Source: DATBDM01 sp036269915 (lineage in GTDB: Bacteria > Actinomycetota > Thermoleophilia > Solirubrobacterales > Solirubrobacteraceae). Taken from it: a stretch of DNA of 17,098 nucleotides. Shown one piece after another: positions 13,895-17,098 of this stretch (the first letter of the stretch is position 1; each line of letters starts with the position of its first letter). A program made the position numbers and the translations under genes. The notes beneath the pieces are model-generated. The model had not been told where the DNA came from, did no database searches, and saw only the letters and a program-made list of their open reading frames with translations. Location: positions 1 through 17,098 of the forward strand of contig DATBDM010000065.1 in assembly GCA_036269915.1 (NCBI GenBank), written 5' to 3'.

Positions 13895-13931
13895 CCCGCG
13901 GGACCCGCTCCGGGGAAGGGTCCGCGGCTAG
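13879..13931. terminator. Overlapping hairpins between convergent genes
   Basis: Hairpin 1: TCCCGCGGGC (13879-13888) pairs perfectly with 13894-13903 around a 5-nt loop that holds most of the stop codon. Hairpin 2: CTAG, CCGCGG and ACCC (13891-13906) pair with GGGT, CCGCGG and CTAG (13918-13931), with two single-base bulges. The two share bases and cannot form together. Hairpin 2 is flanked by the CTAG of both convergent stop codons, so it can act on either strand. No U-tract is present. Confidence 0.6.
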
Positions 13932-14131
13932 CGGTACTCGCGGTCGCGCACGACGGTGTCGCTCCGGCGCGCGCTGTTGAGCATGAACAGCGAGATCAGC
14001 AGCCCGAGCACGCCGACGACCATGAGGATGATCCCCACGGTCGTGATCTCGAGGCCGGAGATGCTCGCGTCCACCGCGAAGTAGAGGATCGCGCCGACGG
14101 CGATCAGGAAGAGTGAGGTTCCGATGCCCAC
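13928..14131 (-). CDS. DUF6458 family small membrane protein
   Basis: The 67-residue protein begins GTG (MGIGTSLFLIAVGAILYFAVDA), then GLEITTVGIILMVVGVLGLLISLFML, two membrane spans separated by a short loop and a charged Arg-rich C-terminus. This is the pattern of DUF6458, common in actinobacteria and of unknown function. The start is supported by TACGCT 6 nt upstream on the minus strand. The gene is convergent with the hydrolase gene, and its stop TAG forms one foot of the shared terminator hairpin. Confidence 0.85.
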   Translation of the reverse strand: MGIGTSLFLIAVGAILYFAVDASISGLEITTVGIILMVVGVLGLLISLFMLNSARRSDTVVRDREYR

Positions 14132-14137
14132 GCCGCG

Positions 14138-14143
14138 AGCGTA
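14138..14143 (-). promoter_or_regulatory. -10 box TACGCT for the DUF6458 gene
   Basis: Read on the minus strand, TACGCT ends exactly 6 nt before GTG 14131, identical in sequence and spacing to the glycosylase promoter at 3178. Confidence 0.55.
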
Positions 14144-14197
14144 CCCCCGCGCGGATCCGACGCAAACTCTTCACTCGAACCGCGGGGTCGCGCGCGG

Positions 14198-14203
14198 CAT
14201 ACT
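14198..14203 (+). promoter_or_regulatory. -10 box CATACT for the zincin gene
   Basis: CATACT ends 6 nt before ATG 14210. It matches TATAAT at positions 2, 3, 4 and 6. The transcript would be leaderless. Confidence 0.45.
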
Positions 14204-14209
14204 GGACCC

Positions 14210-14845
14210 ATGTTCGCCCGCTGGCCTCCGGGACGCCGCATCGCCGCGGCGGGGACCGTCGCCTTCTGCCTCGCCGTCCTCATCGTCACCGTTCTCGGCG
14301 GTTTCTCGCCGTCCTCCCCGGTGCGCATGCTGCAGACCGTGGCCGTCGTGGTCGCGGCGATCGTCATCCTCGCCACCGTGATCGGCGCGATCACCGGGCG
14401 CCTGGCCGACTACCACGAGCCGGCCGACGAGGAGGCGTTCGAGGCGCTCGTGCGCCGCTCGGAGCGCCTGGCGCGCGACGGGTTGGCCGCCGAGCCGGAT
14501 GAGTACGAGTTCATGACGCTCGACCCGTTCGATCCCGACGACTTCGAGGAGCTCGTGCGCGAGGCGCTCGACGACCTCCCGGACCTGCTGATCCGGGCGC
14601 TCGACCACGTCGCCGTCGTGATCTCCGACAAGGGCCGCCGCCAGGGCGCCTACGGGCTCTACCAGGGCGACGGCGTCGCACGCGACGACTACCCGGACCG
14701 GATCGTCATCTTCCGCGACACGCTGCGCCGCGACTTCGGGCACGACCCGGACGAGCTGCGCGACCAGGTCACCCGCACGGTGCGCCACGAGCTCGCGCAC
14801 CACCTGGGGGCGGACGAGCTCGGCGTGCGCGAGCTCGGCCTGTAA
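14210..14845 (+). CDS. Membrane-anchored zincin-1 family metallopeptidase
   Basis: The 211-residue protein has two membrane spans (about 11-31 and 41-62), then a soluble domain from about 105. This domain resembles the actinobacterial metallopeptidase family formerly called DUF1025: FEELVREALDDLPDLLIRALDHVAVVISD, GAYGLYQGDGVARDDYPDRIVIFRDTL and the zinc helix TVRHELAHHLGADELGVRELG (His193, Glu194, His197). Typical members are about 110-150 residues and soluble, so the two N-terminal spans are an addition that would hold the peptidase at the membrane. Substrate is unknown. The gene has its own -10 box. The DAHP synthase gene follows 13 nt after its TAA stop and may be cotranscribed. Confidence 0.85.
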   Translation: MFARWPPGRRIAAAGTVAFCLAVLIVTVLGGFSPSSPVRMLQTVAVVVAAIVILATVIGAITGRLADYHEPADEEAFEALVRRSERLARDGLAAEPDEYEFMTLDPFDPDDFEELVREALDDLPDLLIRALDHVAVVISDKGRRQGAYGLYQGDGVARDDYPDRIVIFRDTLRRDFGHDPDELRDQVTRTVRHELAHHLGADELGVRELGL

Positions 14846-14858
14846 GGCTCCCGCCGCG

Positions 14859-15878
14859 ATGATGATCGTGATGACACCCGGGGCCGGGGACGCGGAGATC
14901 GCCGCCGTCCGCGCGCGCCTGGAGACCGTCGGCGTCCACGTGCTCGTGATGCCGGGCGAGCTGACGACCGCGATCGGCGCGATCGGGGATCCCGAGGGCG
15001 TGCGCGAGCTCGGCCTCGAGGGCATGGCCGGCGTCGACCGCGTCGTGCCGATCTCGCGGCCCTACAAGCTGGCCTCCTCCGAGCTCGCCCACCACGAGCC
15101 GACGAGCTTCGCCGTCGACGGGCGCCGGGTCGGCGGCCCGAGCACCTTCTGCCTGATCGCGGGGCCCTGCACCGTCGAGTCGCGCGAGCAGACGCTGGCC
15201 GTGGCGCGCGCCGTGCGCGACGCGGGCGCGGCGATGCTGCGCGGCGGCGCGTTCAAGCCGCGCACCTCGCCGTTCGCCTTCAAGGGGCTCGGCGTGGCCG
15301 CGCTGGAGATCCTGTCGGAGGTCAAGGCCGAGACCGGCCTGCCGATCGTCACGGAGTTCCTCGACACCCAGCACGCCGACGCGATCGCCGAGCACGCCGA
15401 CGTGATCCAGATCGGCGCGCGCAACATGCAGAACTACGCGCTGCTCGAGGTCGCCGGCAAGCTCGGCAAGCCCGTGCTGCTCAAGCGCGGGCTCTCGTCC
15501 TCGCTCGACGATCTGCTGATGGCCGCGGACTACATCCTCAAGGAGGGCAACGAGCGCGTGATGCTGTGCGAGCGGGGCATCCGCACGTTCGAGACGATGA
15601 CGCGCAACACGCTCGACCTCGGCTCGATCCCGCTCATCAAGCGGCTCACGCACCTGCCGATCATCGTCGACCCGTCGCACGGCACGGGCGACCGGGCCTC
15701 GGTGCCGGCGCTCGCGCGCGCCGCCGTCGCCATGGGCGCCGACGGGCTCATGATCGAAGTGCACCCCCACCCCGACAAGGCCCTCTCCGACGGTCCGCAG
15801 TCGCTCACGCCCGAAGCGTTCGCCAAGCTCATGGAGTCCGTGCGCGCCATCGCCGCCGTCGTCGGCCTGGGAATTTGA
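14859..15878 (+). CDS. aroF: 3-deoxy-7-phosphoheptulonate (DAHP) synthase, AroF-type
   Basis: The 339-residue enzyme condenses phosphoenolpyruvate and erythrose 4-phosphate, the first step toward chorismate and aromatic amino acids. It has a ferredoxin-like N-terminal regulatory domain (1-70, MMIVMTPGAG through RPYKL) and a TIM-barrel catalytic domain, the same layout as Thermotoga maritima DAHP synthase. The metal ligands match with a constant +2 offset: Cys104 (AGPCTVES), His274 (DPSHGTG), Glu300 and Asp311 (ALSDGPQSL). Feedback control by aromatic amino acids through the N-terminal domain is likely by analogy. ATG 14859 and ATG 14862 are both possible. Only three of the first 299 codons end in A or T, but five of the last 40 do, a shift that continues into the next gene. 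Confidence 0.93.
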   Translation: MMIVMTPGAGDAEIAAVRARLETVGVHVLVMPGELTTAIGAIGDPEGVRELGLEGMAGVDRVVPISRPYKLASSELAHHEPTSFAVDGRRVGGPSTFCLIAGPCTVESREQTLAVARAVRDAGAAMLRGGAFKPRTSPFAFKGLGVAALEILSEVKAETGLPIVTEFLDTQHADAIAEHADVIQIGARNMQNYALLEVAGKLGKPVLLKRGLSSSLDDLLMAADYILKEGNERVMLCERGIRTFETMTRNTLDLGSIPLIKRLTHLPIIVDPSHGTGDRASVPALARAAVAMGADGLMIEVHPHPDKALSDGPQSLTPEAFAKLMESVRAIAAVVGLGI

Positions 15879-15900
15879 TCTGCAAGAGAGATCTCAGTCT

Positions 15901-16500
15901 TTGACGCGTAGACCAACCCCAGCCTCGACGGATTCGCACCAGATGGTGCTGCTCGCGGCCGCGCTCACCGTGGTCGCCATGGGCTTCGTCACCGTGCGTT
16001 TCTTCGCGGGCGCGTCGAGCACGCTCTCGAACGCGCGTGAGAACGCCTGCCGCTCGCTCACGCCCGATCCCATTCCGGCGGCCCTGCAGAACGTCGAGGC
16101 GCCCAACTTCGAGCTGCCCGACGCGCAGGGCCGCCTGGTCTCGCTGCGAGCCCAGAAAGGGCACCCCGTGGCGGTGAACTTCTGGGCGACCTGGTGCCCG
16201 CCCTGCGTCGAGGAGGTGCCGTCGCTCGAGTCCATGGCGCTCACGCTCGAGGGAACTGACATGCGCCTCCTCGCCGTGAGCGTCGACGACGACTGGGAGG
16301 CCATCCGGCGTTTCTTCGTCAAAGGGACCAAGATCGGGATCTTGCTCGACAAGAGCCACACGATCCCGAAGACGTTCGGAACGACGCAGTACCCGGAGAC
16401 CTACTTCCTCGACGGCCAGGGGCACGTCCGCTACTACTTCGCGAACCTGCGCAACTGGTCGAAGCCGGAGGCCGTGGCCTGCTTGGAGAGCCTGCGTTGA
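15901..16500 (+). CDS. Membrane-anchored TlpA-like thiol-disulfide oxidoreductase
   Basis: The 199-residue protein has one N-terminal membrane span (about 16-36), then a thioredoxin-fold domain from about 65: APNFELPDAQGRLVSL, the redox motif NFWATWCPPC with Cys99 and Cys102, and the cis-proline Pro165 in YPETYFLD. TlpA/ResA-type proteins reduce disulfides outside the cytoplasm, for example in cytochrome maturation, but no cytochrome genes are visible here. The start is TTG 15901 with a weak AGAGAG site 10 nt upstream; ATG 15943 is an alternative that would cut into the membrane span. The gene overlaps the MFS gene by 3 bp. About 17 of 199 codons end in A or T, more than upstream genes, and the sequence feels closer to Myxococcota proteins; that affinity is an impression only. 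Confidence 0.85.
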   Translation: MTRRPTPASTDSHQMVLLAAALTVVAMGFVTVRFFAGASSTLSNARENACRSLTPDPIPAALQNVEAPNFELPDAQGRLVSLRAQKGHPVAVNFWATWCPPCVEEVPSLESMALTLEGTDMRLLAVSVDDDWEAIRRFFVKGTKIGILLDKSHTIPKTFGTTQYPETYFLDGQGHVRYYFANLRNWSKPEAVACLESLR

Positions 16501-17098
16501 GCTTGGCCGAGGCGCTGCCGGCGCCGCCACCGGCCCCGGCGCGGCGCCGCGGCGTTCCCCCGCTGCCCCTGCTCACCCTCGTCAACGGCTTCAACTATCT
16601 CGACCGGCAAGTCGTCTATGGGATGACGCCGGCGATCCAGGCGGCGTTCCATTTGACGAACCGCCAGGTCGGGTACCTCGCGTTTGCGAACCTGGTCGTG
16701 TTCGCGGCCACGTCGCTGATCTCCGGCCCCGTGGCCGACCGCGTGGGCCCGCGCAAGGTCATCTTCGCGGGCATCCTCGTCTGGTCGATCGCAACGATCG
16801 GCTCGGCGCTCTCCAGCTCGTTCCATATGCTCCTGTTCTTCCGCGCGCTCGTCGGCGTGGGCGAGGGCGCGTACGGCCCCAGCGCGAACGCGCTCCTGTG
16901 CGCGGACGCGCCGCCCGAGAAGCGCGGGCGCGCCATGGGCATCTACAACGTCGGGATGGCGCTCGGCGGCACGCTGGGGCTCTGCCTGGGCGCGCTCCTC
17001 GAGCCGCTCATCGGCTGGCGCAACGTTTTCTGGGTCGCGGGCGCGCCGTCGATGGCGCTCGCGCTCACCTCGGCGTTCATCGCGGCGCCCGCGCGCGT
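16497..17098 (+). CDS. MFS transporter, spinster-like, 3' end outside window
   Basis: A frame open from TTG 16497 to the window edge encodes 200 residues of a major facilitator transporter. After a Pro/Ala-rich N-terminus come VNGFNYLDRQVVYGM in the first span, motif A GPVADRVGPRKVI in the first cytoplasmic loop, and RALVGVGEGAYGPSANALLCADAPPEKRGRAMGIYNVGMALGGTLG across spans 4-5, all typical of spinster-like or organic-anion MFS proteins. About six membrane spans are present, half the expected protein. TTG overlaps the upstream stop (TTGA), and GGAG lies 8 nt upstream, so translation is coupled to the TlpA-like gene. Substrate is unknown. Codon use matches the preceding gene rather than the rest of the window. 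Confidence 0.85.
   Translation, partial: MSLAEALPAPPPAPARRRGVPPLPLLTLVNGFNYLDRQVVYGMTPAIQAAFHLTNRQVGYLAFANLVVFAATSLISGPVADRVGPRKVIFAGILVWSIATIGSALSSSFHMLLFFRALVGVGEGAYGPSANALLCADAPPEKRGRAMGIYNVGMALGGTLGLCLGALLEPLIGWRNVFWVAGAPSMALALTSAFIAAPAR

Noticed and set aside
15877..15895. GATCT...AGATC inverted repeat as a terminator after the DAHP synthase gene
   Set aside because: The stem is only 5 bp with a 7-nt loop and overlaps the probable ribosome binding site of the next gene, so it is too weak to call.

Overview
The window is about 17.1 kb of very GC-rich, gene-dense chromosomal DNA with strong GC3 bias. It suggests a high-GC actinobacterium, most likely class Thermoleophilia (Solirubrobacterales-like). 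The pointers are a c-di-AMP riboswitch before a secreted NlpC/P60 hydrolase, a DUF6458 membrane protein, a Streptomyces-type MatB relative, an actinobacterial zincin-1 metallopeptidase, and many apparently leaderless genes with a TAnnnT -10 box 6-8 nt before the start codon. This taxonomy is inferred from protein and motif resemblance, not from a search. I see no rRNA, tRNA, CRISPR array, insertion sequence or phage gene.

Layout. 11-2326 (+): a low-complexity Ala/Lys/Pro-rich protein, a small HExxH metalloprotein, a hypothetical protein translationally coupled to a tandem CxxC/CxxxH zinc protein, and a DUF2203 protein. 2323-5583: an AlkA-type DNA glycosylase (-) diverges from a malonyl-CoA-synthetase-like enzyme (+) across a perfectly palindromic promoter, followed by a zinc-knuckle protein of uncertain function. 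5622-9404: a GT39/ArnT-like membrane glycosyltransferase (+) converges on a response regulator/histidine kinase pair (-). 9501-11926: a UDP-galactopyranose-mutase-like flavoprotein (+), a 213-nt gap with a strong hairpin, a small acidic protein (+) and a rhodanese (-). 11984-14131: a secreted SNase-like nuclease with a lamin-tail domain, then the riboswitch-controlled cell-wall hydrolase and a convergent DUF6458 gene. 14210-15878 (+): a membrane-anchored zincin and DAHP synthase (aromatic amino acid pathway). 15901-17098 (+): a TlpA-like thioredoxin overlapping an MFS transporter that runs off the window.

Most genes are unrelated housekeeping or envelope functions, each with its own promoter. 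Plausible working groups are the two-component pair, the coupled pair at 1071-1873, and the tlpA-MFS operon. Codon use changes in the last 40 codons of the DAHP synthase gene and stays changed through the tlpA-MFS pair. This could mark recombination, transfer or an assembly chimera.

The most interesting signals are regulatory: the symmetric bidirectional promoter at 3172-3194, the window-wide leaderless start pattern, CTAG stop codons shared between convergent genes, and the c-di-AMP riboswitch. I did not find a convincing new multi-gene defence or metabolic system.
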